From Stictocephala bisonia (lineage: Eukaryota; Arthropoda; Insecta; Hemiptera; Membracidae), in the NCBI GenBank assembly GCA_035578905.1, contig JAQJVL010000329.1:62001-126000 (forward strand): 64,000 bases of DNA, given 5' to 3'. The notes beneath the pieces are model-generated. The model saw nothing but the letters and a program-made list of their open reading frames with translations. It did not search any database and was not told where the DNA came from. Positions 1-11,615 of the stretch are shown in pieces (positions within the stretch are counted from its first letter, which is position 1; the number at the start of each line of letters is the position of its first letter). The position numbers were made by a program, and so were the translations under genes.

Positions 1-978
1 TCTCTGTCACTGCTACTAAGTAACTTACTACAAAGGCAACCCCTAACCTGGCAGGACGTAACAGTAAGTCTGAGGGGCGGGTGGGTCGTGAGTCATTGTC
101 CACAGATAACGGGAGAAATGTACTGGCCGGCAGTAAAAGGAGTTGTTAGTTCTGACTCAATAAGAACATGACTGTCGCGTGCCCGCAGATGTGACGCAAT
201 AACGGTGACCCCTTGGTCTCTGTTACTGCTACTAAGTATATTACTACAAGGGCAACCCCTAACCTGGCAGGACGTAACAGTAAGTCTGAGGGGCGGGTGG
301 GTCGTGAGTCATTGTCCACAGATAACGAGAGAAGTGTACTGGCCGGCAGTAAAAGGAGTTGTTAGTTCTGACTCAATAGGAACGTGACTGTCGCGTGCCC
401 GCAGATGTGACGCAATAACGGTGACCCCTTGGTCTATGTCACTGCTACTAAGTAACTTACTACAAGGGCAACCCCTAACCTGGTAGGACATAACAGTAAG
501 TCTGAGGGGCGGGTGGGTCGTGAGTCATTGTCCACAGATAACGAGAGAAGTGTACTGGCCGGCAGTAAAAGGAGTTGTTAGTTCTGACTCAATAGGAACG
601 TGACTGTCGCGTGCCCGCAGATGTGACGCAATAACGGTGACCCCTTGGTCTCTGTCACTGCTACTAAGTAACTTACTACAACGGCAACCCCTAACCTGGT
701 AGGACATAACAGTAAGTCTGAGGGGCGGGTGGGTCGTGAGTCATTGTCCACAGATAACGAGAGAAGTGTACTGGCCGGCAGTAAAAGGAGTTGTTAGTTC
801 TGACTCAATAGGAACGTGACTGTCGCGTGCCCGCAGATGTGACGCAATAACGGTGACCCCTTGGTCTCTGTCACTGCTACTAAGTAACTTACTACAAGGG
901 CAACCCCTAACCTGGTAGGACATAACAGTATGTCTGAGGGGCGGGTAGGTCGTGAGTCATTGTCCACAGATAACGAGG
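1..978. repeat. 216-bp tandem satellite, about 4.5 copies
   Basis: The same block (for example the GC-rich string ggggcgggtgggtcgtgagt) recurs at 73, 289, 505 and 721, with a slightly changed copy at 937, giving a constant 216-bp period. Units differ by only a few substitutions. The array is cut by the left window edge and decays abruptly near 978. Short open frames on both strands recur with the same period and are by-products of the repeat, not genes. Confidence 0.95.
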
Positions 979-1047
979 GGCTTACAAAACTGTTACTAAA
1001 GTATTTAATTACCATACTTTATGTTTTCTACATAAAATATATTGCAA

Positions 1048-1752
1048 CTAGGGTACACCCCAGCACGCTCCGCGTGCCAACCCCGCCCCTAGATGCGCTC
1101 GTTACACCTCGGCCTCCGGCCTCGAGCTGTGAATTTCCACTGCAAATAATAGTAGGTTGACTGTATAACGCAACATCACAATATTATACTTGTTTACAGC
1201 ATCTCACTTACAATACTTGTGTTGTTACCTATTTATTAGTATAAACACCCAAAGAAATAAGCCTATTTTAAACGTGTTTATTTAGTTTATTTTTGTTTAA
1301 TAGCGTAAGGTTAATAACACAACTAAAATAACCGCATTAGATTACAATTTAAAACTTCCAGTCCAATAATGCGGAGTCCTACAATCAAATGTAAATAAAA
1401 CTATGCTTATATCCTTCCCTGGTTTAACATTATGAAATATCTAACCTCCTCACCATTACAAAAAGCATTGTTTACATTCTAACAACTATTAAAACATTTA
1501 GAAACAGTTTTTTACATTTGGATAGCTGTTCGGTTCGGTTCATTTAATTCTCTCCTCATGTTATTTTTATGGCTGAAAAATATACTTAGTGAGATTCTTG
1601 CACCCTTGAGGGTGAAAATATTGATGAATCAAGACCTTATTGCACAACTTCAAATAGAGGTTTTTTTTTGACGCCTCAACCGTTAATATTGATCAAAAAG
1701 TAAGGGGGGACTTGCGTTGACAAAAAATGGCTTCATATATTACATATAAGGA
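1048..1752 (-). mobile_element. Non-autonomous Helitron, full length
   Basis: Read on the minus strand the element starts with TCCTTATATGTAA at 1752, preceded by host A. It ends with CTAG at 1048-1051, followed by host T. Just before the end lies a perfect hairpin, GCACGC-gga-GCGTGC. TC start, 3' hairpin, CTRR end and insertion between A and T are the known Helitron hallmarks. Both ends and the interior align by eye with copies at 40279-41043 and 44097-44785. No Rep/helicase coding capacity is present, so it would depend on an autonomous relative. Its CG-rich 3' 80 bp stand out from the AT-rich surroundings. Confidence 0.8.
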
Positions 1753-2302
1753 TTTAACGTAAGAAGTAATAAAGTCGTTGATTTAAGCACAAAACAAAAT
1801 TTTTTACAAATATTTATTTATCTAACACTACAGAAAAACTAGATTTGCTATAATTTTTATATACATTATGTTGTTTAGTTGATTGAACGGAATTAAATCA
1901 TGGTCAGCAACTAAATTCATCTATGAATATCAACTTCAAAGCTTGTCCAATTTTTCCGTTTTAAATTGCATAAATAAATAACTTATTAATTATATTTGTA
2001 GTATTTAAATTATTTCTTGAAACCTTACTCTAGGAAATGTGTTATTTTCTTGCTTGTAATATTATAATGCATATATAATTTAGGTTATTTAGAAAAAAAT
2101 TGTTTAAACAAAATTTTGATTATAATTTGTCGGCTAACGTATGAATATATAATAGTTAAATGTTTATATAATAGAAATGTGTAGTGCAGTTAAAATCTAT
2201 TTTTACTTGGTCATGGCGAATAAAATAAAATATAAAATATATCTTTTATTATTTTGTATACGCTGTTATAAATAGCTAAATAAGCCACCGTACAGCGTAA
2301 AA
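1753..2302. other. AT-rich non-coding stretch
   Basis: Very AT-rich sequence between the Helitron and a minisatellite. I see no coding frame, repeat array or transposon end. Confidence 0.6.
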
Positions 2303-2655
2303 TATCACACGTACAGCGGTAGATGACCCACCCGTCCACCCGCACACGTACAGCGGTAGATGACCCACCTGTCCACCCGCACACGTACAGTGGTAGATGA
2401 CCCACCCGTCCACCCACACACGTACAGCGGTAGATGACCCACCCGTCCACCCGCACACGTACAGCGGTAGATGACCCACCCGTCCACCCACACACGTACA
2501 GCGGTAGATGACTCACCCGTCCACCCGCACACGTACAGCGGTGGATGACCCACCCGTCCACCCGCACAAGTACAGCGGTAGATGACCCACCCGTCCACCC
2601 GCACCCGTACAGCGGTAGATGACCCACCCGTCCACGCACACACGTACAGTGGTGT
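2303..2655. repeat. 37-bp GC-rich minisatellite
   Basis: About nine copies of a 37-bp unit with the core cacgtacagcggtagatgac followed by a CCACCC-rich half. The period is visible from gtacagcggtag at 2310, 2347 and onward. Because 37 is not a multiple of 3, the unit is open in all three minus-strand frames, giving overlapping pseudo-proteins; these are artefacts. A related 36-bp minisatellite lies at 61010-61265. Confidence 0.95.
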
Positions 2656-3013
2656 TTAAATAATTTTTGGAATCCTTCCCTTCAAATAGTTTGCACAATA
2701 GCGTCGACAAGAAAAACAAAACTTTCTCGTTTTTTCTGTTTTAAAAGTGGTGCACAAGGTGTTCCATATCAGACTTATCGAGGATCTAAACTGGCCCAAC
2801 GTCGAAAGAAACAATCTCCATCGTGGAAAGCAACAGCCAGCAAAAACTAGGAGAGAAACTATGGGTGAATTGTTTTCCAAATGTAGAGAGCATTGAGTGG
2901 GTTGAAGCTGAACAATAAAGAAAGAAGTGAGTTTCTTGATTATTTATAGCACAGCACTCTACTGTATCCCATCTCCGGGCGGGGCTAACTAGTCGATCTC
3001 AGTAACTGCATTA
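2656..3013. other. Unassigned spacer
   Basis: Sequence between the minisatellite and the hAT-like element. No convincing gene, repeat or element end was seen. Confidence 0.5.
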
Positions 3014-3021
3014 CTTACACC

Positions 3022-3671
3022 TAGGGAAGGCTACGATATATCGATACATCGGAAGTATCGATAAAAATGTTTCGATATATCGATATATTAGTATCGATAT
3101 TTTCTTTCGATAATATCGGCTATATCGATATTTTTGTCCGATATATCATAACACTGAATATTGACGTCATCCTCTCTTCTCAAAATCATCACGATTCGAA
3201 AAAACACGTTTAAATTGCTTTTTATGCGTAAAAAACATGCATTGAAATAATAAAGTAACTATATTTAGAATTTTACGTCAGATTGACGCACTGAAAGTAG
3301 TTTTTTGTAAACCAGTGGGGATCGTATACGAATGTTATTAGATTATTATTTTATAATTAACATAATAATTAAAGGTATAATTTTTGAATTTTGAGTTTTT
3401 TTCTTCCAACCCCACAGACCAAAAATTTTTCATGTAGATAAATGTATTTAATTTTGACATTCAGTAGGCTATCCTAATTAGTGACAGCAAAACATTAGTG
3501 TATTTTTGGTAGTGACATAAGAATTAGTGCATAATTTTATACAGATAATTCATTTACAATTCGATATATCGGTTACGCGATATATCGACATTTTCCTCCG
3601 ATATTATCGTTATATCGATACATGGTTTGCGATATATCGGTAATTCGGTATACCTATATTTGCCATCCCTA
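3022..3671. mobile_element. hAT-like non-autonomous element with 8-bp target duplication
   Basis: The ends are inverted: TAGGGAAGGC on the left and the complement of TAGGGATGGC on the right. The flanks are CTTACACC (3014-3021) and CTTATACC (3672-3679), a 7/8 match expected for the 8-bp target duplication of hAT elements. Both subterminal regions are packed with the palindrome cgatatatcg (3033-3150 and 3560-3650), a layout known from hAT termini where transposase binds repeats. The 650-bp interior has no coding frame. Confidence 0.75.
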
Positions 3672-3679
3672 CTTATACC

Positions 3680-5054
3680 TTCCAAGTTTATCCGTATAAC
3701 ATCTTATATGAACACTGGAACACTGTGTTAATGTATATTTGCTCTTGTACTGCAACAGGTTTTAGGGCCATGTCATGGTATTTGGGAAAGTAAATTGTTG
3801 GCGGATTATTACTTAATTAATTGCTTTCATTTCACCAACGTCCTGTTTTGGCCTATACGCAACTTTTTAGGGTCCCCTTAGGTTGCACAATTGAGGAAGT
3901 CTGCACTTTTCTATTTGCACGCGTATGTTATTTGTAGTTTTTGTAGCAATAATTATTAATGTTCTAAAAATAAAATGTCAATTAGCTTGCAAGCTCTGAC
4001 AATTCGTTTTATATGTTAGGATTTCTACAAATAATGTTAACATAATTTTGCACTGGGTTTAAATGAAAAAAAATTGATCCCTCTTTTATCTATTTCAAGA
4101 TTTGTTTATAATGTGTTTTATAATTAATTATTGTGTATTAGCTACGTAACACAACTTGTATCAACATTTATTGACGCTGATTATATAAGAATAATTTCAT
4201 TCTTATTTCACTTCTGATGTATTTATTTGTTCCGTTATTTATTAAAATTTAAACTTTCAAATTAACAAAGCGTTTAATAATCTTCCAATTATTTCCACGT
4301 AGTATCACATTGACATGCCATACAAATTTTAAAATTTATCTTATAACGATCCGTTAAATATTTACACATACTAAGTACAACGTTGCAAAGTAAATATTAT
4401 GTACAGCCTTAATACAGCATTCGCCTGTGTATATTTTTGATTTGTCGTGCATATTCAATTTTAAACATTCCAAGTAATATTTTACCATCGCAGTTTTTTC
4501 TTAGTATCACACGTATTTGATTGCTAACTCAAGGTTGGTTTGGAGCGCCTTCATTCTCTCAGGGTGTGAAGGTTAGGCAATATGGGTACAGCACCTATAT
4601 TGCGTGCATCTATTTGAAGGCGCTTCCCTTGTGTTCTACCACAGACCAAACATACTTCATCTCTGGTTCTACGATTCAAACGACTGACTACGTTACCAAA
4701 CTCCTCACTTCCTAAATAGCAGGGCACTAGAGGAAATAGGCTGCGTTATTTTTTATAACGTCCTTTTGCCTCTGGTGTACTGGGGGAGTGACGTAGTTGT
4801 CAACTAATAATAATAATCTTTATTTCCATGTTCCAATTATTTGCATATAAATCGTCAGAAAAAACCATACATTGACATCAGATTTACATTATTACTTAGA
4901 CTCACTCCTAATGATAATAAGTATATTCTTATCTGAACTCTGTATACATATAACTTTTGGGCTCTATCGATTTGTAAAAATCGAATTACAGAAAATATGG
5001 GATGAAAACCGGCGGAAGAAAGCTGTGAAGAATGACAATCAGACTGTGTCAGTG
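3680..5054. other. Non-coding stretch with a possible LINE tail
   Basis: Mostly AT-rich sequence with no supported gene. At 4804-4830 a run of aataataat followed by ctttattt reads on the minus strand as an aaataaag plus ATT-repeat tail, resembling the 3' end of a non-LTR retrotransposon. Nothing more of such an element could be recognised upstream of it. Confidence 0.45.
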
Positions 5055-5400
5055 CAATAGGAGTGTTTCCCTTCTTGTGGACAGTCCTGGCGGCACCGGC
5101 CTAGTTAACACGGGCTACGTTTTCCTAGTGTGCGGTCAGAGGGCCCCCATCTACCTCAGTCGTTCCATTTGTTGTGGGCGGTTCTGGAAGAACCGGCCAA
5201 GTTAACACGAGTGACGTTTTCCTAATGTGAGGTCAGAGGGCCCTCGTCCAGTTCAGTCTTTTCTCTTGTTGTGGACAGTCCTGGTGGTACCGAGGGTGCC
5301 TAGTGTGCGGTTAGAGAGTTCCGGTCCAGTTCAGTTTTTCCCTTGTTTTAGACAGTCCTGGCTGGCCTGGCCTATTGTTACTAGTGTGCGGTTTGATACG
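5055..5400. repeat. 97-bp degenerate tandem repeat, about 3.5 copies
   Basis: The motif gtggacagtcctgg and its variants recur at about 5077, 5174 and 5271, each 97 bp apart, with a truncated unit near 5350. The units share blocks such as gtgtgcggtcagagggcc and are GC-richer than the surroundings. Divergence between units suggests an old array. Confidence 0.8.
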
Positions 5401-5978
5401 TTGTTTGATCTTAATTTTAATGAACAACTAGTTACTCCTATGCACACTTCACATATGATTGTAACAAGTTACCCGTATGAAATATGCAATATCTGAAGTA
5501 ATTTCAAGGCGAGGAGAAATAACCATTGAGATCCTATTTATTAACGGATACAGATACCTGGCTCACTTGGTCCTTCATGAATCCCCATACTGCTGACTTC
5601 ATGGTTCATCCTACCTTGATTTAAGATTTTTGAAAGTCACACTAAATATGCACTTGCGGTGGACTTCCCAAATTAGCATATTATTTATAGCTATCAAATT
5701 CCCTAGAATAAATTATTGAGGTAATTGGCCAGATACATACTATTTTCGTCTTACGTGGCATACTTGCTCGATATGGCCAAGACACCCGGTCACCTGCAGG
5801 CGGTGGTCGATCGTACCCAACGGTGGGAAGTGTGTCGGCCGATCGCACTGTTGCTCATCCTACACGGCCGACACGCTCTGGAATCCTTAAGCCCACAGAG
5901 TCGATAGTTTCATGGTGTTTTGTTGTCATTTCCTGCGGACGACTCGGTCACAGCCGACCGCCTTCACCGGCAGATATT
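5401..5978. other. Unassigned region with a GC-richer block
   Basis: The part from about 5740 to 5975 is clearly GC-richer and has a 60-codon open frame on the plus strand (5725-5907), but I recognise no domain or splice structure. It directly precedes the 134-bp satellite and may be flanking DNA captured with it. Confidence 0.4.
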
Positions 5979-5979
5979 G

Positions 5980-7444
5980 ATTGTACGACAGTGTCTCACT
6001 GGCACCTGGACTACATAGCAGATAAGTTACTCCTCTTCAGCACAGGAAGAGTGGTCCGAGATCCTTACTATATGAGACACTTGAGTTAGTTGTATAGTCG
6101 TAACTAGCTCCCAGTTGTACGACAGTGTTTCACTGGCACCTGGACTACATAGCAGATAAGTTACTCCTCTTCAGCACAGGAAGAGTGGTCCGAGATCCTT
6201 ACTATATGAGACACTTGAGTTAGTTGTGTAGTCGTAACTAGCTCCCAGTTGTACGACAGTGTTTCACTGGCACCTGGACTACATAGCAGATAAGTTACTC
6301 CTCTTCAGCACAGGAAGAGTGGTCCGAGATCCTTACTATATGAGACACTTGAGTTAGTTGTGTAGTCGTAACTAGCTCCCAGTTGTACGACAGTGTTTCA
6401 CTGGCACCTGGACTACATAGCAGATAAGTTACTCCTCTTCAGCACAGGAAGAGTGGTCCGAGATCCTTACTATATGAGACACTTGAGTTAGTTGTGTAGT
6501 CGTAACTAGCTCCCAGTTGTACGACAGTGTTTCACTGGCACCTGGACTACATAGCAGATAAGTTACTCCTCTTCAGCACAGGAAGAGTGGTCCGAGATCC
6601 TTACTATATGAGACACTTGAGTTAGTTGTGTAGTCGTAACTAGCTCCCAGTTGTACGACAGTGTTTCACTGGCACCTGGACTACATAGCAGATAAGTTAC
6701 TCCTCTTCAGCACAGGAAGAGTGGTCCGAGATCCTTACTATATGAGACACTTGAGTTAGTTGTGTAGTCGTAACTAGCTCCCAGTTGTACGACAGTGTTT
6801 CACTGGCACCTGGACTACATAGCAGATAAGTTACTCCTCTTCAGCACAGGAAGAGTGGTCCGAGATCCTTACTATATGAGACACATGAGTTAGTTGTGTA
6901 GTCGTAACTAGCTCCCAGTTGTACGACAGTGTTTCACTGGCACCTGGACTACATAGCAGATAAGTTACTCCTCTTCAGCACAGGAAGAGTGGTCCGAGAT
7001 CCTTACTATATGAGACACTTGAGTTAGTTGTGTAGTCGTAACTAGCTCCCAGTTGTACGACAGTGTTTCACTGGCACCTGGACTACATAGCAGATAAGTT
7101 ACTCCTCTTCAGCACAGGAAGAGTGGTCCGAGATCCTTACTATATGAGACACATGAGTTAGTTGTGTAGTCGTAACTAGCTCCCAGTTGTACGACAGTGT
7201 TTCACTGGCACCTGGACTACATAGCAGATAAGTTACTCCTCTTCAGCACAGGAAGAGTGGTCCGAGATCCTTACTATATGAGACACATGAGTTAGTTGTG
7301 TAGTCGTAACTAGCTCCCAGTTGTACGACAGTGTTTCACTGGCACCTGGACTACATAGCAGATAAGTTACTCCTCTTCAGCACAGGAAGAGTGGTCCGAG
7401 ATCCTTACTATATGAGACACTGAGTTAGTTGTATAGTCGTAACT
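5980..7444. repeat. 134-bp satellite, about 11 near-identical copies
   Basis: The string ttgtacgacagtgtttcact recurs every 134 bp (6114, 6248, 6382, 6516 and onward to 7320). The first copy has tgtctcact and the last is truncated. Interior copies are almost identical; one polymorphic site (cacttgag or cacatgag) marks several units in the right half. Such uniformity implies recent expansion or homogenisation. Each unit contains the short inverted pair ctcctcttc/gaagag. Confidence 0.95.
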
Positions 7445-7900
7445 ATTGAATAGTAAGAAATATGCTGTAAAAGCTCCCAGTCGTACGATAGTGGGTCGAT
7501 ACGTAGAGAACAGCCATGAGTTGGTAAATCTAAACGTTTGTGGCGAGAATTGACATGGTATTAGGTCATTCATAATGGTAAAGAAGGAACTGTAGACATA
7601 GGTAAACGATTAAGTATTTATAAATTCTATATACGGTGAAGTTGGCTGGGCCGTTCATAGTTAAACGTGTTAGGGTATTTAGGTATTGAGGCCGTTCATG
7701 GTTGTGTGTGTAAATACATAACTTTTTGGGCAATTTCAGTTATGTATTTACTAGGGACATTGTTTGGTCCGTTCGAGGTGGTGTACGCTGGAACAATGGT
7801 TTTTATGTCTGCAAGGATGTTCAGTAATTCAAAGTCGTGTTTGATACTATGTTTTTGGGCTATTTACAGTTCTGTCATCGAAGTTTATATGGGTTTTGTC
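7445..7900. other. Unassigned spacer
   Basis: Sequence between the 134-bp satellite and the large inverted repeat. A 110-codon open frame (7667-7999) crosses into the inverted-repeat arm and has no recognisable domain, so it is not called as a gene. Confidence 0.4.
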
Positions 7901-9450
7901 TATAGTTCGAATAAAATAACTTTAGTATCAGTGGAACGGCCACGCGTCGCTGGTCTGAAATTACAAAACTCTTGGTTTTTAATTTGCTGTAAAACTTAAA
8001 ATAAATAAGCAATAATTTCCCAACTAATTGTAAAGTGTCCACCATATTATATTCTTATGCTGGAGATTTTGCTTAAACTAATTTGCTTTTTACTGGGATA
8101 TTTTGTTTAAGACCACGTTTTTGTGAGTAAATTTACGCGTGAGTTGTTTTTAACCTTTCACTGAAACGAGAATAATAATAATAAAATTATTTCTTGTGGA
8201 CGGATGACAGTTTGATTTATTGTGATTAGTTTGGTATAGTACTCATTAAATAATTTAAACAAGTTAATGAGGAATTAATTGTATGTAAACGCTTGCAAAC
8301 TCGGAAATACAAAAGTTAAACAAAATTTCTTTAAACCTAAATTAATTGTGTTATTTAAGTGACACTAAAATCGTACTATCGTATTAAATAAATTTTTCTT
8401 GAACTAGGAGGAAAGTTTAAGTAGTTTTTTAAAATAGATTTAATATATCTAGTTAAATAACTGGTTCAGATCAACCCTCTTCCATTGCAAGCACAATGCC
8501 TTCTTGTCAATTACTAATAAAATATTAACTAAAATTTGAAACGGCCTAAATATTAGAACTGCACTAAACACTCCTAATTATGTACACACTGAATTCAATA
8601 AAATTGTTGTCACACCTAAATAAAAAAAAAACTTTAATGCCACTAAAACTAAATTACTTTAATAAACTTGTGATTAAACTATACCAAACACTGTTAAATC
8701 GATTAAGAACTGAACACGAAAACACCTCAAAGTGAACTAACTCACCTCATTTCGTACCGCAGAAACATTTCTTATCTGGAAATATCTTCGATCTATTATT
8801 GTTAAGATTATTTTACGCTTGTGCTGAATATCCGGTCTATACTTTTCCGTTGTGTAGAGTATACCTTACACGTCCAACACAACCTCGATGTAAACTAACT
8901 ATGAGTTACTTCATCAACTCTTCATTATATTTATGCAAATTTTATCATTGCCACAGTATTATTTTAGTAATACATAAATAACACAGTTAATATTTGTTTA
9001 AAGAAATGATGCATAGCGTTTGTCTTTTCCGAGTTTGCAAGGGTTTACAACAAAATTAATTTCTCATTAACTTGTTATTAATAAATGAGTCTTATACAAA
9101 GTTGAATATTAAACAGTTACGATGAATAAAACTATTATCCATCACCAACACATTATTTTATTATTATTCTCGCTACAGTGACGGGTTAAAGACGACTCGC
9201 GCACAATTTCACTCATAAAAACTTGTTCGTAAACACAGATATCACAATAAAAAGCAAATTAGTTTAAGAAGATTCTCCAGCATAATTTTTTTTTAAAGAA
9301 TATAACATGGTGGACACTAACAATTAGTTTGAAAATTATTTTTATTTATTTTAAGTTTGACAGCAAATTAAAACTCCAAGTTTTGTTATTTCAGACTAGT
9401 GGCGCGTGGCCTTTCCGCCAGTACCAAAGTTATTTTATTCGGACTATAGT
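7901..9450. mobile_element. Foldback-type element with inverted arms of about 480-515 bp
   Basis: The left arm, from ctatagttcgaataaaat at 7901 to about 8380, reappears inverted from about 8935 to 9450, where the outer end reads attttattcggactatag. Shared blocks include the ggccacgcg region near 7937 and its inverted copy near 9405, and the aataataataataaaat run near 8170 and its inverted copy near 9160. The arms differ by substitutions and small gaps, so they are not an assembly artefact of the same read. The spacer of about 550 bp is AT-rich with no coding frame. Superfamily is not identified. Confidence 0.75.
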
Positions 9451-10265
9451 TGTGTATAGAGAGGGTAGCTGGACCATTAATTAAAGTGTGCAGTTATAGC
9501 GGGTAGGAGGGGATGTAAGAACATTTGTCCTTATTCCCCACTAACTGTGTCGTTTAGGCCTTGGTTTATCTTATTACTTTTTAAAATGTTATAGTTATCA
9601 TTTTTACTCATTTCCTTAGTAGCCTATTGATATTAATGTAAAAAAAACTTTGCATGATATTTACAGTCAATAGGTAAATCTTTTAACATTGGTGTGGCCT
9701 GAATTATAGCAAAGATTTTAATGTCGGAACATGGATTTAGATTTTCTGTAACTATTTAACAAGAAGCTAATTAGTAAAATTCATATAGTGAATTACTAAC
9801 AGAATAGAAACTACTTCTCTTTGTTTTAGACTGTTTACATTCCATCACTATAATTTAAATAAAATTAGACGATAGCATAGAAATAAACAATATAATGAAT
9901 AAAATATATATTACTCTTCCTAAAAAAGCACATTTAGAGCTTCATAGTAAAATATAACATAAAATGGCTCCATTACATTTCCATTTAAACTGTGAAGGCC
10001 AGTGGGGCGGAGGACTACTACAATCGAAAGCGAGTAAAACTGTGCTTAAAATCATCTGTGAGAAAACATACACAACTTCCCAAAGTTTCATGACGACCGA
10101 TGAATGATGTCGTACAGACATACATAGATTTGTTTACTATACAAACATGGTGTTATTCGTGTATGTCTATCTGTTTCTTTTTTTTAAGGGAAGGTTTTAA
10201 GAATGGCTTTACTCGCATCTGACTGTAGTAGGCATCCACCAACTAGATTTTAATGTTTCAGTGGT
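9451..10265. other. AT-rich non-coding stretch
   Basis: No gene, array or clear element end is visible. A short run at 10010-10130 has the look of a decayed transposon tail but could not be assigned. Confidence 0.4.
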
Positions 10266-10370
10266 AATGTATTGGAGCTATTTTATTTATTTAACTAATC
10301 ATCAGTTGTAAAATAAAAACAAATGAAACAAAAACCGTTGAAATAGGCTAAGTATGCTTATCGACATTAA
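10266..10370 (+). mobile_element. Helitron internal fragment
   Basis: The segment around catcagttgtaaaataaaa and gttgaaataggctaagta matches the interior of the Helitrons at 42396-42914 and 44097-44785. Neither terminus is present, so this is a truncated relic. Confidence 0.6.
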
Positions 10371-11527
10371 ACATTTTAATTTTAATTAACTCTAAACATC
10401 ACTTTGTATATGATTATCCTGTAGAGAAGCACGGGTAAACTAGTTAATTACAAAGTAACAGTGTTTTGTACCAATAAAATTATTATAATAATATAATTAT
10501 TGTTGATTATCGTTTACAGCATTTTGTATATTATAACTTATATACTGTATAGTGATAATTCCTATCTTTAACAAATTGAAATAAATATTTGAATAATTAT
10601 GATAGATTATACATATATACTTTCTAAATACACAATACCATAAAGTTAAAATCAAGAAGACGGAAATATTTTCAAGTTTTCCTTCGTTTGTTTTATTGTC
10701 ATACATCAAATGTCCAAGCGCTGCAGTATTGCAACTTCTTTATTATGAATATTGTTCACATCGTTCTTATTTTGTATTCCTTATTCTGGAAGACTGATAT
10801 TTAACATGGTAATTAAAGTAGCATACAACCTCTAAAGTTCTTGAAACATATATACTTTTGTGTTTAGTGAACTAATTTAGCCTAAGAGATTGTTATTATC
10901 CTCCAAGTGTCTGTAAGAAGAAAAAGAACAGCAATAATGGCAAGAACAGAGGGACCATGGGTGATTGTTGATTCTAGAAAGTGTCGGTCAATTTGCAAGC
11001 GCAGTGTTTTGGCACCGGCCGGCCCTCACAATGCCCGGGGAAAGTCCTCGTGGCCCGGTTACGTGGCCGGTGTACCGGGGTAACAGATGGGCGACCCGGC
11101 CAGCATGACAAAGGAAGGAGAGCACTGTTGACACAGGAGTACGGTAAGAAGTTTGTGCGTGAGAAGTGAAGAAGAAGCTTAGGGTTGTCCACCTGGAAAC
11201 GCCTACGATGACTGTAGTGTTAGAGACTTGTTATGTACACATTAATTACTCAATCAAATTACGAAACTAACGCTATGAATTGATAAACTAGAGGTCTCTG
11301 ATCGTCGGTCCGTTTGATATTGTATTTGGAGGTTGTATTGTTGCAATACAGGTCTTAAATCACATGATAAATTCCTAAAATGTAATAAAGTTGTATATCG
11401 TTCAACATATAAGACTTTTCGTTTTGAGTACATCTTTTGTATATGGTTTGATATGATGGTGTGATTTCTGCGCACGTTATTGTATCAAAACACTATGCTA
11501 AATAATTCTATAAAAGATTTATATATA
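10371..11527. other. Unassigned region with a GC island
   Basis: AT-rich apart from a GC-rich island at about 10975-11170, where both strands have 60-70 codon open frames. No domain, signal peptide or convincing splice sites were recognised. It could be an exon, a first exon or promoter, or inserted repeat DNA. Confidence 0.35.
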
Positions 11528-11615
11528 CTAGGGGAAACCCCTGCTCCCTTTGCGTGCCAACCCAGCATTGACTGCGCTCGTAACACCTTAGCCTTCGGCC
11601 TCGGCATGCTAGTTT
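11528..11615 (-). mobile_element. Helitron 3' end
   Basis: On the minus strand a CG-rich stretch containing ggttggcacgc runs to a terminal CTAG (11528-11531) followed by T, like the 3' ends of the other Helitrons here. The interior beyond about 11615 does not match them, so this may be another subfamily sharing the same terminus or a truncated copy. Confidence 0.55.

Noticed and set aside
309..923. Three identical 60-codon minus-strand open frames
   Set aside because: One per 216-bp satellite unit, by-products of the repeat.
2211..2719. Long minus-strand open frames (142, 112 and 71 codons) with VRVDGWVIYRC-like repeats
   Set aside because: They are three frames of the same 37-bp minisatellite, which is stop-free in all minus frames; no start context or splice sites.
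7667..7999. 110-codon plus-strand open frame
   Set aside because: Runs into the arm of an inverted repeat; no domain, AT-driven hydrophobic composition.
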